Shown: piece by piece, positions 22,855 to 36,000 of the stretch | Layout of the letters: the number at the start of each line of letters is the position of its first letter | Position numbering within the stretch: the first letter of the stretch is position 1 | Source of the DNA: Boesenbergia rotunda | Lineage: Eukaryota > Streptophyta > Magnoliopsida > Zingiberales > Zingiberaceae | Direction: 5' to 3' | NCBI GenBank assembly: GCA_024364735.1 | Contig: JAGFNQ010000290.1 | Span: 377,061-441,060 of the forward strand | DNA: 64,000 bases | The notes under the pieces: model-generated | Told to the model about the DNA's origin: nothing | The model's input: the letters and a program-made list of their open reading frames with translations, nothing else | Database searches by the model: none | Program-made: the position numbers and the translations under genes

Positions 22855-22863
22855 TTACTCCCC

Positions 22864-25800
22864 CTAATTTTGACATGGCTCTAAATCACGGACGCCAAGT
22901 AGTTGTCGCATGGCAGCTAACTTCACTCCTGGCAATGCTTTAGTTAATACATCCGCTCGCTGTTCTCCGGTATTAATGAACTCAACCACAATCTGTCCCT
23001 TCTCAACACATTCTCTGATAAAATGATACCTTGTATCTATATGCTTGCTATGACCATGGAACACCGGATTCTTCATGAGAGCTATAGCAGATTTGTTGTC
23101 AACAAACAAAGTTACCGGCTTTGGCTTTTCACCGATTAATTCACTGGCAAGACTCCTCAACTACAATGCATGGCAGGCTGCAGTTGTGGCTGCCATGAAC
23201 TCTGCCTCACAAGATGAAAGCGCCACTGTCTTCTGCTTCTGTGAATTCCAAGACACTAAACTTTCATTAAAATAGAAAGCCATACCACTTGTGCTTTTTC
23301 GTCCATCGAGATCGCCGGCTAAATCACTGTCCGAGTAGCCGAATACACCAATGTCCTGAGGTCCCTTTATGTAAGCAAGCCCAAGATGAATCGTACCTTT
23401 TAAATACCTGAGAATCTGTTTGACCACCTTGTGATGCATGATTGTAGGCCTCTCCATGTATCTGCTCACCATTCCGACAGAATAAGACAGGTCCGGCCGT
23501 GTGTGTAACAAATATCTCAAACAACCAATGATGCGCCTATATTCTGTGGAGTCAACTGGAGTCCCATCCAAGTCTTTATGCAGCTGTGTCTTGGGTTCCA
23601 TTGGATGCTTTGTGGCATTGCAGTCTGTCATCTTGAACTGAGATAGAATTTTCTTGGCATAAGCTGATTGCTTAAGCAAAATTCGGCTCTTCTGTTGCTC
23701 CACTTCAATCCCTAAGTAGTAGGAGAGAAGACCCAAATCAGTCATTTCAAATTCTGTCATCATTTGTTGTTTGAACTTGTTGATTTTTTCTGTGCTACTT
23801 CCTGTCACGATGAGATCGTCGACATTCACTCCAACAAGTATACTTGCTTCTCCTTTACCTCTTGTATATACTGCATGTTCTTGAGTACATTTTTTGAAAC
23901 CGAGCTCTTCCAAACTCCTGTTCAGCCGCATGTTCCAAGCTCGTGGAGCTTGCCGTAATCCATAGAGGACCTTGGACAATCTGTATACCTTATGTCTTTG
24001 ATTCTGTATCTCAAACCCTTCCGGCTGAGTGACATATATTTCTTCCTCCAACTCTCCGTTGAGAAATGCTGACTTCACATCTAGATGGTGTACCTCCCAG
24101 CTTTGATTTGCAGCAATTGCAAGAATGACTCGAATAGTGTCAAGTCTAGCAACAGGTGCGAACACTTCTTCAAAGTCGATGCCTTGTCTTTGTACATAGC
24201 CTTTAGCTACTAACCTTGCTTTGTGCTTAACGACTTTCCCATCTGAATCTTTCTTCAATTTGAACACCCACTTTAGACCGATAGGTTTGCGGCCTAATGG
24301 GAGTTCAGTTAGGGTCCAGGTCTTGTTCATCTCAATAGATTTCAATTCTTCCTCCATTGCTTCGTACCAGCAAGCCTCGGTTGCAGCTTCTTGATAACAT
24401 GTTGGTTCTTCTGACATCACCATCATCACTTCACCCTCTTCTTCATTAATACCAGTCACTTCCTCAGTGTTGGCGTAGATATCAGCAAGGGACCTGTAAC
24501 GGACTGGCCCTTCATAAGAGTCAGGTGTGCTTGTTGTTGAAGGCGAGGAGGATGCATGAGTATCCGATGATGGTGTAGATGGACTTGATGCTCCTGTCGG
24601 TGTTGTGACTTCTTCCGCCCCTGCCTCAATGTCTGCTGCAATAGTCACCTCGTCGATGTCGAATGCATCCATCACCATAAACTCTGGTATTTTTCCTTCA
24701 TTGTTGACACCTACATTCCATGTCCATTCACAATTTTCTTGAAACATTACATCTCTACTTACTTGTAGCTTGCCGTGCTTCGGATCAAATAGACGATGAG
24801 CTTTGCAGCCTTCCTCGACACCCAAGTATACCATGGGTGATCTTCTGTCGTCAAGTTTCTTAAGGTGAGGGGTTGTATTTTTCACATATGCAACACACCC
24901 GAACACCCTCAAGTGGGTGAGATGTGGCCTTCTCCCCATCCAAGCTTCAAATGGTGTACGCTCTCCTAGTGCCTTAGTTGGGAGACGGTTTAGCAGATAG
25001 ACAGCATGCCTAACCGCCTCTCCCCAGAACCTTGTCGGCATATGTGTACCCTTGAGGAGAGATCTTATCATGGCCATCACGGTGCGATTACGGCGCTCCA
25101 CAACACCATTTTGTTGGGGTGTGTAGGGAGCCGTGAGGTGCCGCTCGATTCCTTCATTTTCACAGAACCGAGTGAATTCCGTGGATAGAAACTCGCCACC
25201 CCGGTCTGTCCTGAGTGTTCTGATCTTGTGTTCAATCTTGTTCTCCATCAAGATTTTGAACTTCTTGAATGCTTGGAATGCATCACTTTTTGCTGCCAAT
25301 ACAAACACCCACATCCACCTTGTGAAATCATCAACAATTAAAAGAAAATACTTGTTACCGGCTAGTGTACATAGTGAGATTGGCCCGCAAATATTAACAT
25401 GGAGAAGTTCCAACGGCTTATCCGCTCTAAAATTTGCTTGTTGCGGGAATGGCGACCTTGCATGCTTGGCGATCACACACACCTCGCAAAGCTTGTTCGG
25501 CTGGGGCAATAGTGGCACATCAATTGCCAATTTCTTCTCTCCCAATAGCTTCAAGTCATGGAAATTGACATGTCCAAGCCTTGCGTGCCATAACCAGGTA
25601 GGGTCTTCTAGACTTGCTAGGAGACAAACTTGCTTGAGTGTCTTTAAGGTTATCTTGTACAAGCGATTCTGTGTTCGCTTTACCAGCATCAAGAGCTTCC
25701 TGCTCTTATCAATCACCTTCATGGTATCTCCTTCCATGTGCACTTCGTTCCCAGTTTCTGTCAATTGACCAAGACTTATGATATTACTACAAAGTTTTGG

Positions 25801-27043
25801 AATGTAGTATACCTCATGGAGAGCCTTCTGATCGCCGTTCTTGCATTCGAACACAACCGTCCCCTTGCCCATGATCTCAATAGTTGATCCATCGCCAAAT
25901 CTCACCCTCCCGGTGATGGTTTCATCTAATTCTTGAAACTTCTCGTGATGGTCAGTCATGTGGTTGCTGGCACTGTTGTCAAGATACCAGACGTCTTTAT
26001 CTTCTCCTTTCTTAACGCCGCGATACACCTCCGGTAGAAATCTTTCTTCACTGAGCAGAATGGTATCTTGCTGCTCACGCCTAGTGTGAAACTCCTCATG
26101 GGACACGGTCATCATCAGTGCTGGCTCTTCCTTGGTGGCGCAAGTGAGGTGAGCCTCATCATCTCGACGCTTGCTGTAGCATTCGGACGCATAATGCCCC
26201 ATTTTCTCACAATTGAAACACTTTATGTGTTTCTTGTCACGAGTGTTATTGTTGTTGCTGCTAGTGCCTCTTGCACTGTCTTGACGCTGCGTACCACGAC
26301 CACGACCGCGCCCTCGCCCACGCCACTTGCCGCGATTAGGGCCGCTGGACCCGCGCCCCTTGCCTTCTGACGGAGTGTCCACGTTGCTCCCTTTTTGTCG
26401 CTTTTGCCATTCGGCATGAGTAAGTAGGAGTTCACCTTCAGTGCCGTTGGTATTGCCTCGTAATCGCTGTGTTCGTTCCTCGTATGCCTTCAGTCGCCCG
26501 ATAGTTTCCTCAAACGGCATAGTCTCAAGGTCATGGAACTGCTCAATACCAGCAACAATAGGGAAGAATTTATCAGGGACAGAATCAAGCAACTTCTTTA
26601 CTAACGAGGAGTCTTCAAGCGTAGCACCAAGAGTGGAGAACTTGCTACTCAAGGCGCTAAGTTTGCCAGCAAACTCATCAATCGTCTCGGTCTCCTTCAT
26701 CCGAAGAGCGTCAAACTCGCTCTTCAACGTTTGTACGCGTGCCTTCTTCACCCGATCACTACCAAGGTACCTCGTCTTGAGGCTGTCCCAGACTTCCTTC
26801 GCCGTCTTCTTTTTCGCGATCTGGAGAAGGATGTCTTCGGGGACACACTGCTAGATGTATGCACGCGCCTTCTTGTCCTTCTTTGCATCCACCTGGGCTT
26901 CTTCCGCTGGCTCTACCGCCTCCCAGACTCCCTGGGCATCGAGAATTGCCTCTGTCTTTATTGCCCACACAGTGTAATTGTGAGGACTTAGCATCGGATA
27001 GGGAAATGGCACTCCGCCGTTTTCCTTTGCTGGGATGCTCGAC
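22864..27043 (-). pseudogene. Copia gag-pol polyprotein, two in-frame stops and an altered RT motif
   Basis: Read on the minus strand from the ATG at 27043. The order is gag with an N-terminal HNYTVWAIK motif, a CCHC knuckle (CFNCEKMGHYASEC, about 26190-26230), aspartic protease (WYLDNSASNHM), GAG-pre-integrase, and integrase with its zinc motif and D-D-E residues (IVDDFTRW, RTDRGGEF, PQQNGVVERRN). Reverse transcriptase (DVKSAFLNGELEE, YGLRQAPRAW) and RNase H (SDSDLAGD, CEAEFMA) follow. In-frame TAG codons sit at 26851-26853 and 23158-23160. The catalytic Y-x-D-D site reads NVDD, so the tyrosine is lost. The remainder is open, including a 1196-residue stretch at 23161-26751. Confidence 0.93.
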
Positions 27044-27088
27044 ATTTTTATAGAATCGTGGATTCTTGAATGTCTTATACTACCAAGC

Positions 27089-27100
27089 GCTCTGATACCA
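27089..27100 (-). other. Primer binding site (initiator tRNA-Met)
   Basis: The minus-strand 12-mer TGGTATCAGAGC lies 2 nt inside the 5' LTR of the Copia element, as expected for tRNA-iMet priming. Confidence 0.92.
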
Positions 27101-27102
27101 AG

Positions 27103-27520
27103 TGTTGGCACAGAATCGATGAGTAGCGGAGAAAATAAACCAGAAGGTTGCTGCAGAAGAGGACTAACTGCGGCAGAAGACGAACAAAAACAAAAAAAAC
27201 TGCTACAGTAGACGAACAAACAAAAACTGCTGTAGAAGAAGGCAAAACAAGACTGCTGCGGAAACAGAGAGAAGAAGACGAACAGAGGAACAGAAAAACA
27301 CGAAGGTATGAACTGGGAAAAAATATTATTTCTGTCGATTTGATTCCTCTACACCGGACCCCTTTAAATACTGTGTAAGAGATAACATTTTGACCCATAA
27401 AATAGGAAAGATTATCACTAATGTAAAAATAAATAAATAAAATTAAATCATGAATGAGAAACTTGTGGAAGGAGAAAAACGTGGTGCGTGATAACCCCAT
27501 GTCCGAATTATTTGCTTACA
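27103..27520 (-). repeat. 5' LTR of the intact Copia element (418 bp)
   Basis: It is nearly identical to 22437-22854, and the six differences I can count are all transitions. The TAATC duplication follows immediately. Confidence 0.95.
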
Positions 27521-27525
27521 TAATC

Positions 27526-28621
27526 TCCACCTAGTAAGGAGAAAGATAATGAGCTATTTTAAGGATAACTCATCTTAATAGTTCATAGGTCATGGAGTAG
27601 AACCTCATAAATTTTATTTTAGCGCCTTGATTGTCTTGTTTTATCTCTTTCATATTTGACCATGCAAAGAACTCACAAGAGAAAACAAGTATATACTTTT
27701 ATGTCCATTCCCCCATTAGTTACTACTCAAAAGAAAGAACAAGTTGACCAATTTCTTACTAATTGGAAGACATGTCCAACGACCAAGATGATGAACACTT
27801 TATGCTACATAAAGGACGAGACTCAAGGCGATGTTATTATCGCTCTACACACATTCGATGGACGATCAACCAAAGTTCTTTACAACCCACGTAGAGAGTT
27901 AAGTTTTCTTCGAGGAGGGAGAATTAGCAAATTATTATTATTATTATTATTTTAAATTGTAGTGAATACTTGATAATTACCCTCCTTTTAGGTGTCAAAT
28001 ATTTAATTTCTTTTAATTGGTAGACATATCTTTTAAATTGTATTTTTGGTACTTTTCAAATTTAATAGGATTTTATATTTTCAAGTCTCAGTCAAATTAT
28101 TTCTTAGTGGTCAAGTTCTTTAAAACAAGTGAGTATTTCTTACACTGCTAGATTGATTTTATTTTTAAAGTTTAGTTGAGTCGGAGCATTTAAAAAGATT
28201 CCGATTCTCATTTTTGTTATTTATATTTTCATTAATGAATCATTATCTATTCAAGAAATTTATTGTAGTTGGAAGCTGATGCTCAATCTCCCTATAGCCT
28301 GCTAGCTGTTGCACCATGTAGAGCTTATTGACACCGTGGTCAGTTACTTTTCACTTCCAAATTTTTGTCAAATTCAACCGAGCTTGTTCTCTACCAAAAC
28401 ACAATTTTCAGTGCAGATCACATTATCGTTAGCACATATTTACAACTGCAATTATCGAGCAGCAAATCTTTGCGACTGCAAGTACCGTGCTCTGTAGCCA
28501 AAATAATCAAAGACTGCTGAGATCTAGTCTACACACACCATGATTCAGCAAGTTGGCTGATCCATTGGTACAGCAACTAGAAGAGATAACTCAGCAATTC
28601 CTCTTCTCCGAGTTTATTCTC
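27526..28621. other. Unassigned sequence; 3' flank of the SPA-like gene
   Basis: 27526-27950 looks like old repeat sequence. A small plus-strand frame at 27656-27955 has no recognisable domain. 27960-28300 is AT-rich. The SPA-like gene runs towards here on the minus strand, so its 3' UTR should lie just below 28622. No convincing polyadenylation signal was singled out. Confidence 0.35.
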
Positions 28622-30024
28622 TTAGACCATTTGCAATAGTCTTATGCAGCCACTAGAATTTGCAGCAAGAACCATATTTGACGTTCTTCTCCAGCAGATG
28701 CTTGAAACAAAATGTGCACTGTCGCCGCCAATCTCATCGCCACTAATAGGATCTAAGTTACCAAACTTGTAGGAGGTTATGGGCATAGGAAATTTTTTAT
28801 GATAAGCATACACCTAAAAAAACAAATTAATTACAAGATCATTAGAAAAATCCTTCAAGACAAAATACAGCTTGAAATACATATCCACATTTGCTAAAAA
28901 AGTATTGCAAATTGGATGAATTTGCAACGGAGACAGAAAAAAGATCTATTATCTTTAGCAGCAATAAAAGTTTAAGGTGTAGATACAAAGTGCGTAAATA
29001 TAGAAAAATACTGTACATTGCAGACATAAGGATAGCAAAATCAAAGAAAGTGGATACTCACTTCATTAGTTTCAGAACCGCATAAGATGTATCCATCGCA
29101 AACAGATAAGCCTACAAAATTCTGCAATTGAAAAGAGCCACACATCACGACAAAATTATTACACCAAAGGGAATCGGGAGAGCCAAATTAATTATGTTGA
29201 GAAACAGCAAATTAATGGAAATTTTAACTAATATTTGGTTAACTGAAACTCAGAGAGAAAATTTCAAACCTTCTCGTTACTATGGCCAGTCATGGTCAAA
29301 GTGCAGGCATTTGTGGATAATCCTGCTGCATAGGTCTTCTTAAGATCCCAAAGCTTTAGTGTGTTATCAGTAGATGCAGACACAATTGTATCAGAATTCA
29401 CAAATTTTATGTAGCTCACAGTCCTTCTATGTCCAGTTAAAGTACACCAGGGAATCCTGGTATTACGAATATCGTAACAGTAGATTCCGTAATCAGCAGA
29501 TCCAAAGGCCAGTAGATTAGATGAATACGGCGAAAACTGTACGCAGCACACATTTGCAACACTCTTGATTGTTGTGATGCATTCCTTCTGCAAGCATAGA
29601 ATACATTTACTTCTGATTGTAGACTTTAGTTTAACAATAGCATTGAGCTGAAGCATTGTAACTGTGATGTAAAGATGCATATTATAAAAGTGTGGTTGAT
29701 GTCTAGCACCATGATAGAGTTGTAGAAATAAAGAATCTTCAAGAGTAAATACTCAATGTCAATTCACACTAAAAGCTATAGCGGGTTATTCTGGATAATT
29801 TATCCCAATGAAATTTCACAATCCAAATAAGGTAATGCAAAAGATGCAGATATATGAATATGATAGAGAGCTCGCACTTCATGTATGCTCCAAAGTTTCA
29901 CAGAGCAATCATCACTTCCACTTGCCAACTTAGTTGGAGCTTCCGAAGAGAAATCAACAGACCAAGCTCTTTTTTGGTGGTCAGTGTACTGATGAAATCC
30001 TTGACCAGTGCTAGCATCCCATAA
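28622..30024 (-). CDS. SPA1: SPA-like gene, coding exons 4-7 (WD40 repeats to C terminus)
   Basis: Exon 4 is 29878-30024 (49 codons, LWDASTGQGFHQY to SVKLWSIHE). Exon 5 is 29270-29587 (106 codons, including NVCCVQFSPYSSNLLAFGSA and GLSTNACTLTMTGHSNEK). Exon 6 is 29062-29121 (20 codons, NFVGLSVCDGYILCGSETNE). Exon 7 is 28622-28813 and ends at TAA. All junctions are phase 0. Each block matches the highly conserved SPA/COP1 propeller without a break, and none has a stop. Confidence 0.93.
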
Positions 30025-33000
30025 CTGCACATGAGGAATTGAGTTATCTTGCAGAATTTACTTGAGCAAATGATACATACCCTAATGAGAATAGTAATGT
30101 TAGGCAAATTTTCCGATGGATGCACTTGGGTTTTGGTAGTTTCAAATTAGTGCACATGTTTAGTTTGCCCAAATTGCGCACCAGCGTACCAAAAATACGA
30201 GATTTACAACTGTTGTTCTTCCACCCTACTGAGTCATCCAATGGACCAGTCTAGCATCCCTCCCAAACCAGTAAAAAAAAAAAAACTCAGCCCTGGAATC
30301 TGGAAGAGTGTTACTTGCAGTGAGGGATCAGAAAAACCATCAGACAGCTTTGGCTTGAAGAAGGGTTTTCTGATCATTTTTTTTACTAGGAACATCTTTT
30401 AGGGAGATGCAATTTATGGGGTGTTTTTCGTTACAATTAATCAGCTTGGGCACCAGTTTAATAGGTGGCTTGGGCAGGCCGGAAGAAACATGGTAAATCT
30501 GTTATTTAAGTTACGTTGGGGCATAATACTGGGGAAAAAACTATGGTGTGTTGGGAAATACTGAAACCTACAATATGATTTTGAATAGAAATTGAAGCTT
30601 ATCTATGCAACTTCCAAGAAGAATACCCTTCAATTGCAGAATATTGGAAATGAAGTTCTTTTGAGGGTAAGATCGCCTCTACTCTATAATTAGATCAGCT
30701 ACATGGATCTTTTAGATTAATTTAAGTTAAAAATGATAATTAGTATGATCAGACATGACATGAAGGAATAAGTTTGAGGATACAAATAAATTACCTTAAA
30801 CTTCATGTTTGATACAACAAACATCTACGGGAACAAATTGATACGAGAAAATATTAGGAAAGATAGTGGAATCCAGAATGTCAGCATAATCATTTAGCTC
30901 AAAGAAGAAAAAAAAAATGAACCTATAACTTAGTAGCTACATGGGAAAAGAAGGAAATGTTCGAGCTGAAAGAAAAGTACATGAGGTTCTGGACCAATGG
31001 ACTCGAGCTGAAAGAAGACTAATGAGGTATTGGACCAATGGATGCAACTTAATCCTTACAAGGATCATTAGAGAATGTTTCTAACTCAAATCCTTGATTT
31101 TGATTAAAAGGTTACAAAGGAGAAAATTGACCATGGAAAGTCTCCATCTATATATCTTGTTAGTGCAATCATGCCTTGAGTGATCAAGTTTGACCAAATG
31201 ATTTTAATGTGTTTGACAAATAATTAAGTTAGATTAATGTTGTGTTTATTAATGAGGTTTGTCAAATGTGCAAGTGTAGCAATCTTGACAAGTGAATTGA
31301 AGAAGTTCAAGTAAGTCGAGATTGATCGAATATTTGGCAGATATAGAAATACATCAGGTTCAAATAAATAATGATGTAGGGTTAGCATCTAGCCTGCGCC
31401 GAGTGCACCTACATGGCCCAATCCCAACTAGCCACGTTGTCACACTGAGGCGAGCACTGAATGGTTGCCCAAGCACGAGTGGATTGTGGGTGCCGAACGG
31501 CTACCTAAGCTTGAGTGGGTTGCGGGCACCGAATGGCTGCTCCAAACTCCCATGAAGGCAACGGTTGCCCGAGCTGCGAACGACTGCCTGAGCCTGAGTG
31601 GGTTGCGGGCACTGAATGACTGCCCCAGCACCAAACATTCAAATGTCCAAGCGTCGAGTACCGCTTGCCAAATCCCGAGCGTCAAGTACCGCATGCCAAC
31701 TCCTGAGCATCCAAGTGGCCAAGTGCCCAATCGCCAAACTCTTGAGTGTTCGAGTGTCGAGTACCGCCTGCCGAATGCAGAGTGGATTGCATTGCCAAAC
31801 ACCATAGTTCCCGAACTCCGAGCACGGATAGTCTGATCATTGAACGTTGATAGCCCAAGCACCACGAATCCCGAGGGCCAAGAACCCTAAGCCGGAATGG
31901 GTTACGCTCCCGGATACATGAAGGTCTCTGTATTGCGATGATTACAACGATGCCAGTTGCAAAGGGGTGCGCCCTTTGGGGAAGATGAAAGTGGTACACC
32001 CTTTGCGAAGAGGCATGATAGCCTTTTCCTACTCTTTCCCCTATATAAGGTAATGATACCAACGTCACAAAGGTATGTTATTCTACACTATTTTGCCTAT
32101 ATGTTATTCTCTTCTCTATCTCTAAGGCTCAACTCATCGAGGTTTGCCTCGACCACTCTTCTAACCTTCTTCTTCAGTTCGTAGGCCATCCCAATCCCAG
32201 TCCGATAGTCAACCTTTTCCTCATTATCGACTTGTCATTCCACAAGTATTGCTGATCTATTTGAGCTCTCCGCCCATCATTAACCCACCCCGATCCCAGC
32301 TAGATCATTTTGGCGTTGTTTGTGGTAAATCTGAGCTGAGATGTAGAGATGGGAGACACTCTAAAAAGTCATGGAGAGCAAGGATTTGCTTCGGAAGAAA
32401 GGGCCCAGACCATGTTCTCGGGGTTGGGTGCACCTTCCTTGATGTTAGAAGGTCTGAGTAGGCTAATAACTGTTGGTGCAGTTTGCATAATGATCATACT
32501 CAGGTTTTAATGTATGACAAGTAATTAAAATTAGATGATGCGTGTTTCTAACCTTTGTATCAAGTGTGCATGATTGAAAGGCTTAGAACCTGGTACCAGG
32601 TTGAAGCCTAGGTAGGTTGATACCTGGCATGAAGTTAAGTTGGGTCTGCGAGGCCTAACAACTTGCTGAAGTCCAGATAGGTTAATACTTGGCATGAAGT
32701 CCAGTTGAGTCCACGAACCTGACAACCGACTGAAATCTAGATGGGGCATCTGGCAGAAAGACCTGGTGGGTCAGAGAAGCCAAGTAGAAGCTGCAAATGG
32801 TAAGGTAAATCACCGGAGGAAAGATGGTGAGAATGAGTCCCTAGTGGAACTGTAGGTGTGGTCCAGCATAGAGCCATTTGGAGATCTAAGCAGAGGCTTT
32901 GACTAGATCCTAGTCTTGAAAAGACAACATCTAATTAATACTAATTCAATTTATCTAGATATGCTAACTTTGTTTTACAGGGTAGATATTTGTGTTTTGA

Positions 33001-36000
33001 ACTAACACATTTTGCAGAGTTGAAACTGCAAAAACCTCTGATGAACAGTACTCGAGCCGTCTCAGGTGGGACCTGAGGCACCTCAATTTAGACCGAACAC
33101 GCCCTGGATGGCTGAGAGCACCTCCGCACAAATAAGGGGCGAAGAGATCCCTGGCTAGGATCTAAGGCGTCTCAGTTTGGGCTAGAGGTGCCTCAGGTGA
33201 GGTGCCTTCAACCGGATAAGCTGCGTAGAGCTCGAATCAGATAAAGCCTCAAATTGAGGTGCCTGAGTTAGGAATTGAGGTGCTCTCAATGTCCTTTATA
33301 AGGAGGGTTCGACCAGGCTTTGACAACTACTTCTATACAAGCTCGAGTGATTATTCTATGATTCCGTCTTCATACTGCGGTTGTTCTACTACTCGTCTAT
33401 GCTCAACCGCTGCCGAAGGACCAACACCAACCCGCGAATGCAGCTGGATTCTTACAACTGTGTTGGGTAACAAACTTAATATTGTTAATTCTTTTTATTG
33501 AAAAGAGGAAGTGTAGGTTTGTTACACTTGTTGGTTCTTCTCTTGTAATTGATCACTCTCCTTGTTACAAGTGTAGGTTTGTTACACTTGTCATTTTTCC
33601 TTCCCCTCCTTCTCTTGGCCGAAAACCGTCTCCTCCCTCTCCTTCTTGCTTTGTGAATCTCCTCTTGTGGCTAGCACCATAAAGGCGATTCTTCTTTGAA
33701 GCTTAAGAGGCACGGACACTTGAACGTGCAAGAGATCCGATATACCTCGGATAAGCGGGATAAGCGAAGGGCACACACCAAAGGTATACCTATACGATAG
33801 GAATTTGTAAATTAACTTTGTATGAGTTTTCTTTCGCATGGATCGCTCGTGGGATCTATTATTTCCGCTGCGATTTTTAAATATTTTTGCATATAGATTC
33901 CTATAGTGGTATCAGAGCCACTTGCGAAAGATCAGAAAAACTTTTATATGTGATATATAAGTAGGACAGAATTTTGTTATGGATTGTGTAATGTATGAGC
34001 ATTTGTCGAGATACAAAAGTTTCTGTTGATCAAACTAAAAGTCCATAGTATCATCATATGAAATATGAAAGTGTGCTATGGTTCGATTGTACTCGACAAA
34101 TTTTATAACTTATGGTTTCGGCTCATGAGCATTTTTACAATCATATAAAAAATAAAATAAAAATTAATGTCCTAAATCTATTGTGTGTGATTGATGACAT
34201 AGTGCATGGTTATGACCTTAACTCCAATATGATTGGATGTATGTGTGCGTGCATGTGTAATTCATAATACGGCCTGTGTGTCGTGCCTTATCTCTATTTT
34301 TCTAGTTGTAAAATAGATTTAGACTCAAATGTAACACGAATTTTCCTAATTTGTAATGTACAAAACGAGGAGTGGAATGTCCATTGAAGGATGAAGTTAC
34401 AAGAAGGATGCCAATGACACATGAAGACCGAAGGATGTACTTGGAGAAGATATTATCCCTAGGTTGACCATCGATTTTCTCATTGGCTTGAGAAGATCGT
34501 AGTATACGGGTCATAACCATGTCACATTTTACTGCTTATATGTTGATATATGCAATATATGTATGTGATGCATAATTAGATAAACATTTATCTTAATTAA
34601 GTCAACTCGATATGCCTACCAAAGTTTGGTACTCATAAACTACCTCAATCATTTGTTGTTGGGTTTGCCAAAGCAAAGCGACACATTTATCTTAGTAGAG
34701 TGTGAGAGGACAATTGTGATGTCCCGCTATCGAACTTTGGGTGAGACTTAACTAAGTCACCTCAATTGGATTGAGAAACTTAGAGGCATATCCCAATAGT
34801 TGGGAAAATTGGATAAGAAAACAATTATACTAAGTCTTGGGCGATTAGTCAAAGCTAACTCAAGATGATGTGTAATGTGGATTTTGACATTTTGTTTTCA
34901 AGAGTTACATAAGATGTAATTGGTAAAATATTATCTACCTAATTATACTAAGTCTTGGGCGATTAGCCAAAGCTAACTCAAGATGAGGTATAATATGGAT
35001 CTTATCTCACATGAATATAGTCGTTATTCGGTTTGGAGCTAGTAGTGTGGGCAAATTCAATTTGCCCACATCCATGACTAGCCCCTACCAAAGCTCTACA
35101 ATTCAGTGGAAGTGTCATTTAATTAAAGACCTAATTAAATGATTTAGATATAATACTTATTTCTGCATATTTTACTGTTGTAGATCACCAGGTCGTCTAA
35201 CACGCCAAATACTCTCTCTGCGATCCGTCCTTGAGAAGGGCAAGCTCAACGGAGCTAATTTCCTAGATTGGTACAGAAACTTGAGGATCGTCCTCAAACA
35301 AGAACGAAAACTGTATGTCCTAGAGCAACCTCTTCCAGAAGCACCCATTAGTACTGCCACTCGCGTCGAAAAAGATGCTTACAAGAAGCATCAAGATGAT
35401 GCACTGTATCATGCCGCATGCTTGCCACCATAAACTCTGAGCTTCAGTAGCAATATGAGAACATGGATGCACATAATATGGTTCACTTAAAACAACTATA
35501 TCAAGAGCAAACTAGGCACGAGCAGTTTGAGATGTCTAAGGCCCTATTTGCATGCAAGATGCAAGAAGGAACTCACGTACTCAAGATGATTGGGTATGTC
35601 GAGAATCTTGAAAGGCTAGGATTTCCATTAGGTCAAGAATTGACTACCGACCTTATCCTACAATCGTTGTCGGAAGGGTATAATCAATTTGTCATGAGCT
35701 ATAACATGAACGAAATTGACAAGTCATTGCCTGAGATGTTCAGCATGTTGAGAACTGCTGAATCCAATCTCAAGAAAACCAAGACCAATAATGTATTGAT
35801 GGTACAGAAGGGCAAAGGCAAATGGAAGCCTAAGGGCAAGGGTAAGACCTAAGCCAAAGGCAAGGGTAAGACCCAAGCCAAAGGCAAGACCAACTCTACT
35901 GCACTGAAGGCTAAAGGCGGGGTGCCTAAGGAAGGGACCTGCTTCCACTGTGTTGAGACTAGACATTGGAAGCGGAATTGCAAACTCTACCCAGTGGAAG

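Larger units (their letters stand above)
22437..27520 (-). mobile_element. Structurally complete Ty1/Copia retrotransposon (5084 bp)
   Basis: Two 418-bp LTRs (22437-22854 and 27103-27520) are flanked by the 5-bp target duplication TAATC (22432-22436 and 27521-27525). The primer binding site TGGTATCAGAGC (minus strand) is at 27089-27100 and a purine tract is at about 22855-22871. I counted six LTR differences, all transitions, giving about 98.6% identity and a recent insertion. One polyprotein frame spans the interior but has two TAG stops and a changed RT active site. It therefore looks complete but is unlikely to move by itself. Confidence 0.95.

Noticed and set aside
25133..25768. A 211-codon plus-strand frame
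   Set aside because: It is the complement of the Copia integrase region, which has clear catalytic motifs on the minus strand.
31440..32068. Frames on both strands around 31.4-32.1 kb
   Set aside because: They cover a loose tandem repeat in a Ty3-type LTR and have no family features.
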